NCBI RefSeq assembly: GCF_003345655.1
Contig: NZ_QQOH01000001.1
Span: 1,116,001 to 1,180,000, forward strand
Direction: 5' to 3'
Source of the DNA: Motiliproteus coralliicola
GTDB taxonomy: Bacteria; Pseudomonadota; Gammaproteobacteria; Pseudomonadales; Balneatricaceae
Length of the DNA: 64,000 nt
Numbering within the stretch: position 1 is the stretch's first letter; each line of letters opens with the position of its first letter. The position numbers and the translations under genes were made by a program. The notes under the pieces are model-generated. The model worked only from the letters and a program-made list of their open reading frames with translations. It did no database searches and had not been told where the DNA came from. Positions 38,000 through 47,315 of the stretch are shown here, piece after piece.

Positions 38000-38463
38000 G
38001 ATATTCACCCGTCCGATCCGGCACGACGTCGGTATCAGGGCCAAACAGCCCTGTTCTTTAAATGTGGATCGGTTACCAAACTTAGTATAGCGACAGCATA
38101 CGCTTCTGCCGCCTCAGCTCCAGCAATACTCTGTCGATAGCTGATCCAGATCAGAGAAAAAAACGCGGAATTAAAACGGATGTTTCAGTTGGGTTTTCAA
38201 CAAGGAACACGTTATTAACGGTTGGAGAAGCAATTCGGGCAACAGGCCGGAAAGTTCACTATCAGACCGGTGAATCGGCACCCTGATGCTGATGGATTTC
38301 TGCCCCGTACAGCAGCGTCAACGACGCTTCTCCCGACCCTGCGCGCGTGTCAAATTATTTTGACGAATGTATCAATATTTAGTCGCATTTACCCTATAAT
38401 GCAGCGCGTTCCGGCCCAACCCCAGTAAAGAGGGCTGGCTTAACAATAATATAGGGAGCATTT
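38000..38463. other. Divergent intergenic region, yebG-like/AGCS
   Basis: About 460 bases. The left part carries the start region of the yebG-like gene and the right part the symporter promoter. 38140-38340 holds nothing I can identify. Confidence 0.45.
38395..38400 (+). promoter_or_regulatory. Candidate -10 element of AGCS symporter
   Basis: A consensus TATAAT 64 bases upstream of the start codon. No good -35 lies at 16-18 bases; TTGACG is present but about 29 bases upstream, so an activator may be needed. Confidence 0.4.
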
Positions 38464-39990
38464 ATGCAAGGCCTGGTTGATTTTCTCAACGGTATCATCT
38501 GGAGCCCCGCACTGATCTATCTGTGCTTGGGTGCCGGTCTGTTCTACTCAATTCTCACCCGTTTTGTTCAGGTACGTCACTTCCGGGAGATGTGGCGCCT
38601 GCTGTTGTCCAATAAAGAATCCGACAAGGGCATCTCCTCCTTCCAAGCCCTGGCCGTATCGCTGTCCGGTCGGGTCGGTACCGGTAACATCGCCGGTGTC
38701 GCCGCTGCCATCGGCTTCGGTGGTCCTGGTGCGGTCTTCTGGATGTGGGTTGTTGCCTTCCTGGGCGCCGCCACCGCCTACACCGAGTCCACCCTGGCTC
38801 AGATCTACAAAGAAGAGCAGGACGGTCAGTACCGTGGTGGTCCGGCTTACTACATCGAAAAAGCGATGGGACAGAAGTGGTACGCCTGGATCTTTGCGAT
38901 CGCGACCATCCTGGCCTGTGGTGTGCTGCTGCCGGGGGTACAGTCCAACAGTATCGGTAATGCGGTCGAGATGGCCTTCGGTCCGGGCCAGATGATTCAG
39001 ACCGGCATGGGCGAACTGAGCTCTGCCAAGATCATCTCCGGTCTGGCTATCGTGTTGATTCTGGGCTTCATCATCTTCGGTGGTGTTAAGCGGATCGCCC
39101 GCTTCACCGAGATCGTAGTTCCGTTCATGGCGCTGGCCTACATCATCATCGCCTGTGTCATCGTAGCCCTGAACGTTGATCAGCTGCCGGCTATCTTCGG
39201 CATGATCATCGGCGACGCCTTCACACCAATGGCGGGTGTGGGTGCTGCTATCGGCTGGGGTGTTAAGCGTGGTGTTTACTCCAACGAAGCTGGTCAGGGT
39301 ACTGGCCCTCACGCTGCCGCCGCTGCTGCGGTTAAGCACCCGGCTCAGCAGGGTCTGGTCCAGGCGTTCTCGGTCTATATCGATACTCTGTTCGTCTGTA
39401 CCGCTACCGCGCTGATGATCCTGATCACCGGAGCCTACAACGTTCACGGTGTGGGTGATGCATTCCTGATCCAGAACGTTGCCGCCGATATCGCCGCCAA
39501 CAGCCCCGCCTTTACTCAGATGGCGGTTGAGAGCGTATTGCCGGGTGTCGGCAAGCCGTTTATCGCCCTGGCGCTGTTCTTCTTCTCCTTCACCACCATC
39601 CTGGCGTACTACTACATCGCTGAGACCAACGTGGCTTACATCCAGCGCAGCCTGCATATCCCGGGCCTGATCTTCGCCCTGAAGGTCGTGCTGATGGGCG
39701 CCACCTTCTACGGTGCCGTGAAGACCGCCAACCTGGCGTGGGGCATGGGTGACGTCGGTGTAGGCCTGATGGCGTGGCTGAACATCATCGGCATCCTGAT
39801 CATCTTCTTCATGGCCAAGCCGGCTCTGAAGGCGCTGAAAGATTACGAAGCGCAGCAGAAAGCAGGCGTTACCGAATACACTTTCGATCCGGAAAGACTC
39901 GGCATCAAGAATGCTGACTTCTGGAGCAAGAAGAAGCGTGAAACGACCAAGGTAGAAACCGATGCGGGAACCGCTCCGGCCAAAGCCTAA
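38464..39990 (+). CDS. Alanine/glycine:cation symporter (AGCS family)
   Basis: A 508-residue membrane protein with about 10-11 helices. The AGCS signature region reads SLSGRVGTGNIAGVAAAIGFGGPGAVFWMW, with further family motifs (AYTESTLAQIYK, GVKRGVYSNEAGQGTGPHAAAAA). It imports alanine or glycine with Na+, fitting the Na+ economy implied by nqr and nhaB. The ATG has AGGGAG 6 bases upstream. It is monocistronic, with an intrinsic terminator right after the stop. Confidence 0.95.
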   Translation: MQGLVDFLNGIIWSPALIYLCLGAGLFYSILTRFVQVRHFREMWRLLLSNKESDKGISSFQALAVSLSGRVGTGNIAGVAAAIGFGGPGAVFWMWVVAFLGAATAYTESTLAQIYKEEQDGQYRGGPAYYIEKAMGQKWYAWIFAIATILACGVLLPGVQSNSIGNAVEMAFGPGQMIQTGMGELSSAKIISGLAIVLILGFIIFGGVKRIARFTEIVVPFMALAYIIIACVIVALNVDQLPAIFGMIIGDAFTPMAGVGAAIGWGVKRGVYSNEAGQGTGPHAAAAAAVKHPAQQGLVQAFSVYIDTLFVCTATALMILITGAYNVHGVGDAFLIQNVAADIAANSPAFTQMAVESVLPGVGKPFIALALFFFSFTTILAYYYIAETNVAYIQRSLHIPGLIFALKVVLMGATFYGAVKTANLAWGMGDVGVGLMAWLNIIGILIIFFMAKPALKALKDYEAQQKAGVTEYTFDPERLGIKNADFWSKKKRETTKVETDAGTAPAKA

Positions 39991-40007
39991 TCAACGCTGA
40001 TGCTATT

Positions 40008-40039
40008 GAAAAAGGGCTGCCCTAGGGCAGCCCTTTTTT
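40008..40039 (+). terminator. Intrinsic terminator of AGCS gene
   Basis: AAAGGGCTGCCC-TA-GGGCAGCCC followed by TTTTTT. A long perfect stem with U-tract. Confidence 0.92.
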
Positions 40040-40198
40040 GTGGCCGTTCGTAAGATTCGCCAGCTACCGACCCTGGTCTCCTCTAGCGCACATATGGCCT
40101 TGAGCACTAACTTGGATTAGACCTATGCGAAATCAATCAGATCACCTCAAGGGACAACCTGTGTAACTATCGTTAGAGAAACGAGGGGGGGTAACAGA

Positions 40199-41173
40199 CT
40201 ACTCCTGCGCCTGGCGTTTGCCACGGGCATGGAAGACATAGCCGATCAGGTTCATCAATACCTGGGCCGCCAGGATGCTGGTGGATCCGGTCGGATCATA
40301 GTCGGGTGCCACTTCGCACAGATCGATACCCACGACCTCACCTTTATTGGCTACCCCCTGCAACACCTCCATCACTTCGTAGTAGGTGAAACCGCCGTGA
40401 CTGGGTGTTCCGGTGCCGGGAGCAATCGACGGATCGAAACCATCGATATCGATGGTGATGTAATAGTTCACCCCTTCCGGAATCAACGCCAGCACCCCTT
40501 CCGGCCCTAGGCGGCGGACATCGCGTACCGACAGCACCGTCGAGCCCGCCGCTTCGGCAGCCTGGTGGTCATGACGGTTGGAGGAGGACACGTTTCGGAT
40601 CCCCAGCTGGGTCATGCCGGTAATATGGTCCTGTTCGGAAGCCCGACGGATCGGGTTGCCGTGACCGAAGCGCACCCCGTGTCGCTCATCGACAAAATCC
40701 AAGTGGGCATCGATCTGGATAATATGGATCGGCCCTTTACCGGCATCGGCAAAGGCGCGGATACAGGGGGCATTGACCGAGTGATCACCGCCGACCACTA
40801 CCGGCATGGCACCGGCCTCCAGGATTTTACGTACGCCGTACTCGATGTTGGCGTGGGACTTCTCGGTATTGGTGTGGACCATATCGGCATCGCCGATATC
40901 CTGAATCCGCACCCCTTCCAGATACATCACATCATCTTCATGATCATAAGCGCCGCTGTGACCAAAGGAGAACAGCGTCGAAGCTTCGCGGACCGAGCGA
41001 GGCCCCATACGTGCGCCGGAGCGCCATTGGGTTCCGCAATCAAAAGGGGCACCCATAAAGGCGACATCGGCGTCGATCTGATCCCACTGTTCGCAGGTGG
41101 GGCTTTTGGCAAAGGTGCAGAACCCAACAAAGGGCAGGTTCAGGCGTCCGGATTCGTAAGCGTTTTGGCTCAT
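40199..41173 (-). CDS. Ureohydrolase (agmatinase/guanidinobutyrase type)
   Basis: A 324-residue arginase-superfamily enzyme. The dinuclear manganese ligands are all present: H131 (GGDHSV), D155, H157 and D159 (DAHLDF), and D242 and D244 (DIDGFDPS). The sequence resembles agmatinase and guanidinobutyrase more than arginase, so it probably removes urea from a guanidino compound such as agmatine or 4-guanidinobutanoate. I chose ATG 41173 with TGAGG upstream over a start 69 bases earlier. The divergent MocR-type gene 274 bases away is the likely regulator, with a dyad operator between them. Confidence 0.88.
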   Translation of the reverse strand: MSQNAYESGRLNLPFVGFCTFAKSPTCEQWDQIDADVAFMGAPFDCGTQWRSGARMGPRSVREASTLFSFGHSGAYDHEDDVMYLEGVRIQDIGDADMVHTNTEKSHANIEYGVRKILEAGAMPVVVGGDHSVNAPCIRAFADAGKGPIHIIQIDAHLDFVDERHGVRFGHGNPIRRASEQDHITGMTQLGIRNVSSSNRHDHQAAEAAGSTVLSVRDVRRLGPEGVLALIPEGVNYYITIDIDGFDPSIAPGTGTPSHGGFTYYEVMEVLQGVANKGEVVGIDLCEVAPDYDPTGSTSILAAQVLMNLIGYVFHARGKRQAQE

Positions 41174-41243
41174 ACTGATTAACCTCAGATGGGCAGCGAT
41201 ACTTTCACCGTTCATGCCGAGAAAGTACCGCGTCCCTATCAAT

Positions 41244-41266
41244 TCAGTACATTCAAATTGTACTGA
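41244..41266. promoter_or_regulatory. Dyad operator between ureohydrolase and MocR gene
   Basis: TCAGTACA (41244-41251) and TGTACTGA (41259-41266) form a perfect 8-bp inverted repeat with a 7-base spacer, 71 bases upstream of the ureohydrolase start. It is a good candidate binding site for the divergent MocR regulator. Confidence 0.6.
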
Positions 41267-41447
41267 GTGTTATATTCGATTCGGATAATGATCTGGCCCC
41301 TTTGCCGGCGGTAAAACCGAGCTTCAGGTCAGTGTAGATGCTGCCTTGAAGAGCTCGGGCTGTACCTGGGTGGATCGACTGATCCTGCCAAAATCATTAC
41401 ATTTAGATTATTCAGCAATCAATTCATGTCAATCAAAATATTAAATC

Positions 41448-42863
41448 ATGACAATTATGATTGAAGCGATCCGCTCACAACTCCCGGCACAAACGGGGCC
41501 GCGATACCGCCGTATCGCCCTGGCCATCTGTGCGGCGGTGGACTCCGGTCAGCTGCAAAGCGGCGACAAGCTGCCGACCCACCGAAACCTGGCCGAGCAC
41601 CTGGGTGTCAGCGTCCAAACCGTCAGCTTTGCCTATGCCCATGCCGAGCAACAGGGCTATGTCCATGGCAAGGTGGGCAGCGGAACCTATGTCGGCCATC
41701 GCCAGGCCGAGCAGCAAGCCGAATTTCTCAAGCCCGGCAGCGATACCAGCGACACGCTGATCGACCTGTCGATTGCCAGCGCCATCGCCGGAAACATCCA
41801 GCAACAGGCATTCAGTCAAACCCTGCAGGAGATCGCCAACAGTCCTGAAGGGACCGAGCTGATCACGGTGGTCAAACCCTTCGCCGGCCTGCCTCGCCAC
41901 CGCCAAGCTGCCAGCCGCTGGTTGGATCAACAGGGGATCGAGGCGAGCGCCGACCAGATCTGCCTTTGCAACGGCGTCACCCATGGGCTGATGATCGCCT
42001 TGAGCAGTCTGGTCAAACCGGGGGGGATCGTGGCTTGTGAAGCCCTGGTGGACCATGGCCTGATCGCGCTAGCCAGGACCCTAAACATCAAGCTTGAAGG
42101 GGTCGAGATCGATGCCGAAGGGATGGTTCCCGAGGCGCTGGAGCATCTTTGCCAGCAGCGGGTACCGGACGCGCTATGCCTGACGCCGAATCTGCATAAC
42201 CCCACCAGCGCGACCCAGAGTGAATCACGTCGCCAGGCACTGGCAGCCGTCGCCCGGCATTACGGCATTGCGGTGGTGGAGGATGACATCTTCGGCCCGC
42301 TAAGCGATCAGAAGCGGCGTCCGATCGCTGCCTATCTGCCCGACAACAGCTACTATCTCAGCGGTTTTTCCAAGGCGCTCGCCTCGGGGCTACGGTTGGG
42401 TTATCTGGTCCCCCCCAAGGGCCAGTTGGATGCTGTGGTGGGCCGACTGCGTGCCAGCAGTTGGATGGCGAGCCCGATGACCGCCGAGGTGGCCAGTCGC
42501 TGGATCGATGACGGAACGGCGTCGCGGTTGGCGGACTGGCAGCGCCGTACTCTGCTTCGACGCCAACAACTGGCGGCGGATATCCTCAGCGGCTTCGATT
42601 ACCTGGCCGCCCCTAACGGGCCGTTGATCTGGCTGGCGTTACCCGAAGCCTGGCGGGCCGAGAGTTTTATCTCCCAGGCACGTGCCCGAGGAGTCAGCCT
42701 CACCGGCGCCGAACCCTTTGTAGTGGGTCATCAGGCAGCCCCCCACTCAATACGGATCAGCGTCTCTTCGGCCACCTCCGAAGCGGCTCTGGTCGAAGGT
42801 TTGAAGCGGCTGACTCAGTTGCTGCAGGAGCAGCCACCGCCCTTGGGCGAAGGCATCCTCTAG
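41448..42863 (+). CDS. MocR/GntR-family PLP-dependent transcriptional regulator
   Basis: A 471-residue protein with an N-terminal winged helix of the GntR type (about 15-85; LPTHRNLAEHLGVSVQTVSFAYAHAEQQGYV) and a C-terminal fold-type I aminotransferase domain. The PLP-binding lysine is K309 in YLSGFSKALASGLRLGY, and DDIFGPLS supplies the usual Asp. MocR proteins use the PLP domain as an effector sensor. Being divergent from the ureohydrolase, it probably controls that gene. It starts at ATG 41448 without an obvious Shine-Dalgarno; a second ATG lies three codons in. Its 3' end converges on the LysR gene. Confidence 0.92.
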   Translation: MTIMIEAIRSQLPAQTGPRYRRIALAICAAVDSGQLQSGDKLPTHRNLAEHLGVSVQTVSFAYAHAEQQGYVHGKVGSGTYVGHRQAEQQAEFLKPGSDTSDTLIDLSIASAIAGNIQQQAFSQTLQEIANSPEGTELITVVKPFAGLPRHRQAASRWLDQQGIEASADQICLCNGVTHGLMIALSSLVKPGGIVACEALVDHGLIALARTLNIKLEGVEIDAEGMVPEALEHLCQQRVPDALCLTPNLHNPTSATQSESRRQALAAVARHYGIAVVEDDIFGPLSDQKRRPIAAYLPDNSYYLSGFSKALASGLRLGYLVPPKGQLDAVVGRLRASSWMASPMTAEVASRWIDDGTASRLADWQRRTLLRRQQLAADILSGFDYLAAPNGPLIWLALPEAWRAESFISQARARGVSLTGAEPFVVGHQAAPHSIRISVSSATSEAALVEGLKRLTQLLQEQPPPLGEGIL

Positions 42864-42896
42864 CGCAGAATCAAGGCGTCAATCTTTGCCGCAGGA

Positions 42897-43796
42897 TTAA
42901 CCCGCCAGCTCTGCAATGGCGTCCTCGATATCCTGAGTGAAGACCTTGACGATATTCTGGGGAGCCGGCGAGGCCCGGGTCGCCAAGCAAAAGTCCGATT
43001 TCCAGCTTAACCCGAGATGATCGAAAGCCCGCATCTCCCCGCGTTGAACCCACTGTTCCGCATAGTGCTCCGGCAAAAAACCGATAAAGCTGCCACTGGT
43101 TATCAGGATCGCCTGGGCCTCCATATTGGAAACCGACGCCACCCCCTGGCTGAGCCGAAAGCCTTTGAGGTCCGCATGCTGCAGGTAGGCTCGGGTCGAA
43201 ATGGCGTGCTCCCGTATACGATCCGGGGTGATCTCGGCCGCAGGCAGGTCAAACAGCGGGTGCCGGTGGCCACAGTAGAACCCGTGCTGTTCGGTGTAGA
43301 GATGGCGGTAACTGAGGTTGCTGTGGCGGTTTTGGAAGATCCCGATTGCCAGATGTAGATTGCCGTTGAGCAGATCCCGCTCCAGCTCCTCCGGCGACTG
43401 TACCGTCAGCTTGATCGAAACCTCGTTGGTACGACTGTAGAAACGATTGATCGCCTCGGGGATCGGAAACTCCCGATTGGTGACGGTATTGTCGATCAAA
43501 CCCACCCGCAGCGTTCCGGTCAGGGTATTTCGAAGCTCGCCCAGATCCGCTTCAAAATCGGAGATCGCATTGAGCATTTCCCGACACTTCTGGTAGGTGT
43601 GACGGCCTTTCTCGGTCAGTCGAAAGCCGCTGCGCCCGCGGTGACAGAGCTGGAAACCCAGACGGATTTCGAAGTCCTTGATATGGGTACTGATCGCCGG
43701 CTGGCTCATCCCCAGCGCTGACTGTGCTCCGACAAAGCCGCCGTTTTCGACCACGGTACAGAAAGTCACCATATGCTTAATCGAATGTGTGGCCAT
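42897..43796 (-). CDS. LysR-family transcriptional regulator (divergent from TRAP genes)
   Basis: A 299-residue regulator with a LysR helix-turn-helix (about 5-65; GFVGAQSALGMSQPAISTHIKDFEIRLG) and a two-lobed effector-binding domain (about 90-295). I chose ATG 43796 with AGAGGA 7 bases upstream over a TTG six codons earlier. It is divergent from dctP, with a dyad in the shared promoter region, so it probably controls the TRAP operon in response to the imported acid. The ligand is unknown. Confidence 0.9.
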   Translation of the reverse strand: MATHSIKHMVTFCTVVENGGFVGAQSALGMSQPAISTHIKDFEIRLGFQLCHRGRSGFRLTEKGRHTYQKCREMLNAISDFEADLGELRNTLTGTLRVGLIDNTVTNREFPIPEAINRFYSRTNEVSIKLTVQSPEELERDLLNGNLHLAIGIFQNRHSNLSYRHLYTEQHGFYCGHRHPLFDLPAAEITPDRIREHAISTRAYLQHADLKGFRLSQGVASVSNMEAQAILITSGSFIGFLPEHYAEQWVQRGEMRAFDHLGLSWKSDFCLATRASPAPQNIVKVFTQDIEDAIAELAG

Positions 43797-43912
43797 GACC
43801 TGTTCCTCTGACAATTCGCTGGCATTACGCCCAAGATCCCCCGCTCACTGATCACCACTCCGCTAAAACGGGCACCCGAAAAGCTGGGCTTTAACTCAAA
43901 ACTTACATCAAT

Positions 43913-43928
43913 TATTCAAATGTGAATA
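43913..43928. promoter_or_regulatory. LysR-type dyad between lysR and dctP
   Basis: TATTCA-AATG-TGAATA is a perfect 6-bp dyad containing a T-N11-A motif, 100 bases upstream of dctP. It fits the LysR-type recognition pattern. Confidence 0.5.
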
Positions 43929-44027
43929 TAAGTACTTTTATATTTTTTGATGATACTGATTTTGCGATACTCGAACTGTACCTAGCCGGCACCCAACACC
44001 TACACAACAACAACTAAGGTAAAGACC

Positions 44028-45047
44028 ATGCTAGAACTGAAGAAGATGTTTAATGGGTTGATTCTTTCTGCTGCCGTTGCGCTGGCACCCACCACCGTCA
44101 TGGCGGAAGAGTGGAAATTCGCGATCGAAGAGATCCCGGGCTCCATCATGGATACCTATGCGCAGGAATTTAAGAAGCGCATCGAAACCAAAACCAACGG
44201 CGACGTGACCGTCAAGGTCTACCCGCTCGGCTCGCTGGGCACCCCTACCGAGCTGGTTGAACAGGTCGCCGACGGCGTTGTCCAGTTCACCAATGTCTCG
44301 GTCGGCAACCTGGGTACCATCGTGCCCGAATCCCAGATGTTCCTGCTGACCTATACCCTGCCTAACGATCAGCGTGCGATCTCCAAGATGCTGGCTTCCA
44401 GCCCGGTGATCTACGATCAACTGGGTCAGGACTTCGAAAACCGCGGTCTGAAGCTTCACACCATGTATTCGCAAGGCCCGGTGGTCTGGACCACCAACCG
44501 AGAGATCCGCAATCCAGCTGATTTCGAGAACTTCAAAATGCGGGTGATGGTCTCGCCGATCCTGCTCAAAGCCTATGAAGATCTGGGTGCCAGTCCGACC
44601 CCGCTGCCGTTTGGCGAGGTCTATGGCGCACTGCAACTCAAGCAGGTCGACGGTCAGGTCAACCCGGCTTCCGCCATCGAAGAGATGAAGTTCTACGAAG
44701 TCACCGACTACATGATCTGGGCCGGCGAACAGGAGCTGGTCACCTCGGTCATGTCCGGCACCGACTGGTTCGAAACCCAACCGCCCCATCGTCAGAAGTT
44801 GATCAAGGAAACCCTGAACGAAATGGAAGGCTTTATCTTTGATGTGGTCCAGCGCTTCAACGATGAGAAGCTGGCCAAGATCAAAGCGGCCAAGCCCGAG
44901 ATCAAGATGGTCGAGCTGAGCAACGAAGAGCGCGCGGTATTCCGCGATCGCAGCAAGGCGACCCATTCCGCTTACACCGACATGACCGGCTCCCGCGGTG
45001 AGGAACTGCTCAACGCCCTGCTGGCAGAGATCGAAAGCCTCAATTGA
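44028..45047 (+). CDS. dctP: TRAP transporter substrate-binding protein (DctP)
   Basis: A 339-residue periplasmic protein with a signal peptide (cleavage after VMA, residue 26) and the DctP fold. The conserved region NFKMRVMVSPILLKAYEDLGASPTPLPFGEVYGAL contains the arginine that usually binds the substrate carboxylate. The gene is first of a dctP-dctQ-dctM set, with 170 bases before dctQ. It starts at ATG with AAGG upstream. The substrate is probably an organic acid or amino-acid derivative; the sequence does not say which. Confidence 0.93.
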   Translation: MLELKKMFNGLILSAAVALAPTTVMAEEWKFAIEEIPGSIMDTYAQEFKKRIETKTNGDVTVKVYPLGSLGTPTELVEQVADGVVQFTNVSVGNLGTIVPESQMFLLTYTLPNDQRAISKMLASSPVIYDQLGQDFENRGLKLHTMYSQGPVVWTTNREIRNPADFENFKMRVMVSPILLKAYEDLGASPTPLPFGEVYGALQLKQVDGQVNPASAIEEMKFYEVTDYMIWAGEQELVTSVMSGTDWFETQPPHRQKLIKETLNEMEGFIFDVVQRFNDEKLAKIKAAKPEIKMVELSNEERAVFRDRSKATHSAYTDMTGSRGEELLNALLAEIESLN

Positions 45048-45217
45048 TCCCAACCGCACCGCTCCTGGAACGGGAGTGGTGCCCTTCCCCGCAATTCATC
45101 CGTCCGCACGACCTTTGCACCAACCGCAACAGTCGCTAGGCTCTACTAAGCAGCCCCCGATTTGAATGCAGTCGACAGGCCGTCCGGACCCGGCGCCCAG
45201 CGCCAGGAGGGACCAAT

Positions 45218-45943
45218 ATGAACTCTCAAGACTGCAGCGATCGTCTGGAACACCCGACCGAGGAACGCCCCATGGGCCAACGTCGATTCTCCCCCGCCAA
45301 AATCTTTACCTGGCTCGACAACCTGATCGGTAAGATCGAGGCTCAGGTACTGGCCTGGGGCATTATGATCATGGCCGTCAATACCATCGCCAATGTATTC
45401 GGCCGCTACTTTTTCAATCAGAGCATCTACTTCACCGAAGAGTTGAACCAGTTTCTGATCGTGATCATCACCTTTATGGGGCTGGGCTTTGTCACCCGCA
45501 AAGGACGTCATATCCGCATGTCCGCCTTCTACGATATGCTCAGCCCGCGCCCGAAGAAGCTGCTGATGATCCTGATCGCTCTGGTGACAGCGGTGGCGAT
45601 GTTTGTCCTGGCCTGGTACGCCTTCGAGTACGTGGCCAAGATTGCCCGTCGCGGTCGCGTTACCCCGGCCTTGCAAGTGCCGCTCTACCTGACCTACATC
45701 TGGGTCGTAGTTGGCTTTATCGTCACCGGTATTCAGTACCTGCTCTGCATGGTCAAAAACTTCGACCTCGACGATGAAGAGGTTTACATCTCCTACACCG
45801 AGATCGACTGCTACGAAGATCCGGAGATCGCCGAGGTGATGCACCTCTACAACCAGGATCATCCACCCACCGACGCCACCGTTCCCGACGACAATCCGGC
45901 TTCGACCACTGTTTCCAATGACGACCAGGAGGCCCGCTCATGA
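45218..45943 (+). CDS. dctQ: TRAP transporter small permease (DctQ)
   Basis: A 241-residue membrane protein with four helices (about 45-190) and the DctQ pattern (NVFGRYFFNQSIYFTEELNQFLIVIITFMGLG). An unusually long acidic Asp/Glu/Thr-rich cytoplasmic tail (about 190-241) follows the last helix. It starts at ATG with AGGAGG 7 bases upstream. Its stop overlaps the dctM start (ATGA). Confidence 0.92.
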   Translation: MNSQDCSDRLEHPTEERPMGQRRFSPAKIFTWLDNLIGKIEAQVLAWGIMIMAVNTIANVFGRYFFNQSIYFTEELNQFLIVIITFMGLGFVTRKGRHIRMSAFYDMLSPRPKKLLMILIALVTAVAMFVLAWYAFEYVAKIARRGRVTPALQVPLYLTYIWVVVGFIVTGIQYLLCMVKNFDLDDEEVYISYTEIDCYEDPEIAEVMHLYNQDHPPTDATVPDDNPASTTVSNDDQEARS

Positions 45944-47220
45944 CTTTACTGATGCTGACCGTAATGATCGTGCTGCTGCTGATGGGCTTCCCGATGATGA
46001 TGCCGCTGCTGGCAGCCGCACTGCTGGCCTTCTTCGTCTACCTGCCCGATCTGAGCCTTCAGGTGCTGGTGCAGCAGATGATCGGGGGGGTCAAACCGGC
46101 CGCCTTGATCGCGGTGCCGATGTTTATCCTGGCTGCCGATATCATCACCCGGGGCCACTCCGCCGACCGCCTGGTCGATGTCGTGATGCGCTTTATGGGA
46201 CATATCCGTGGTGGCTTGGCCGTGTCCGTAACCACCGCCTGCGCCCTGTTCGGGGCTGTCTGCGGCTCCACCCAGGCGACCGTGGTGGCGGTCGGAGGCG
46301 CGATGCGCCCACGGATGCTCAAAGCCGGCTACAACGACAGCTTCTCCATCGGCCTGATCGTCAATGCGGCCGACCTGGCTTACCTGATCCCGCCATCGAT
46401 CGGCATGATCATCTACGGGGTAATCTCCGGCACCTCGATCTCGGAGCTGTTTATCGCCGGTATCGGGCCCGGGTTGCTGATCATCGTGCTGTTTTCGATG
46501 TACTGCATCTGGTACGCCAAGAAGCACAATATCCCGGTGGAACCCCGCGCCAACTGGGCAGAGCGTTTTGCCGCCCTGCGTCGGGCACTCTGGCCGATGG
46601 GCTTCCCGCTGATCGTGGTCGGAGGTATCTACGGTGGTGTCTTCAGTCCCACCGAAGCGGCTGCCATCTGCGTGCTCTACGCACTGGCATTGGAGTGGGT
46701 GGTATTCCGCTCGATCAAGGCCAAGGATGTCTTCGATATCGCGTTGTCGACCGGTGCCATCACCTCGGTGGTGTTTATCCTGATCGCCGCCGGTGCGGCC
46801 TTCTCCTGGGTACTCTCCTATGCCCAGATTCCGCAGCAGATCATCGCCGCCGTGGGGCTGGAAGGAGCCGGACCGCTGATGACTCTGATCGCCATCAACA
46901 TCGCCTTCTTCGTCGGCTGCATGTTCGTCGACTCTATCGTGGTGATTCTGATTCTGGTGCCGATCTTCGCTCCGCTGGTCAAAGCCACCGGTCTGGATCC
47001 GGTTCTGGTCGGTGTGTTGATCACGCTGCAGGTGGCCATCGGTGCCGCTACGCCGCCATTTGGCTGCAACATCTTCACCGCCGTTGCGGTATTCCGTCGT
47101 CCGTTCGTGGATGTGATTCGTGGCGTGCCGCCATTCCTGGTGATTCTGTTTGGAGTGACCGTGGCGATGGTGCTGTTCCCGCAGATTGCGCTGGGACTTC
47201 GCGACCTGGCCTTCCGTTGA
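45940..47220 (+). CDS. dctM: TRAP transporter large permease (DctM)
   Basis: A 426-residue membrane protein with about 12 helices and DctM family motifs (AVCGSTQATVVAVGGAMRPRM, LIPPSIGMIIYGVISGTSISELFIAGIGPG, PPFGCNIF). It forms the Na+-coupled transport channel with DctQ. ATG overlaps the dctQ stop by four bases. A hairpin with a T7 run follows. Confidence 0.95.
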   Translation: MTLLMLTVMIVLLLMGFPMMMPLLAAALLAFFVYLPDLSLQVLVQQMIGGVKPAALIAVPMFILAADIITRGHSADRLVDVVMRFMGHIRGGLAVSVTTACALFGAVCGSTQATVVAVGGAMRPRMLKAGYNDSFSIGLIVNAADLAYLIPPSIGMIIYGVISGTSISELFIAGIGPGLLIIVLFSMYCIWYAKKHNIPVEPRANWAERFAALRRALWPMGFPLIVVGGIYGGVFSPTEAAAICVLYALALEWVVFRSIKAKDVFDIALSTGAITSVVFILIAAGAAFSWVLSYAQIPQQIIAAVGLEGAGPLMTLIAINIAFFVGCMFVDSIVVILILVPIFAPLVKATGLDPVLVGVLITLQVAIGAATPPFGCNIFTAVAVFRRPFVDVIRGVPPFLVILFGVTVAMVLFPQIALGLRDLAFR

Positions 47221-47259
47221 TCTCCATGGTGCCTCCCCTTGTGGTCGCACCCTTTGCTT

Positions 47260-47288
47260 GCCGGGTCCCTCGGGGTCCGGCTTTTTTT
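47260..47288 (+). terminator. Intrinsic terminator of dctPQM
   Basis: GCCGG...CCGGC with further inner pairs, followed by TTTTTTT, 40 bases after the dctM stop. Confidence 0.8.
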
Positions 47289-47315
47289 CCATTGGTGATC
47301 AGAGCCAACTGTCGG

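Noticed and set aside
38040-38160. LexA box for the yebG-like gene
   Set aside because: Several CTG and CAG triplets occur, but none at the required 10-base spacing with AT-rich centre.
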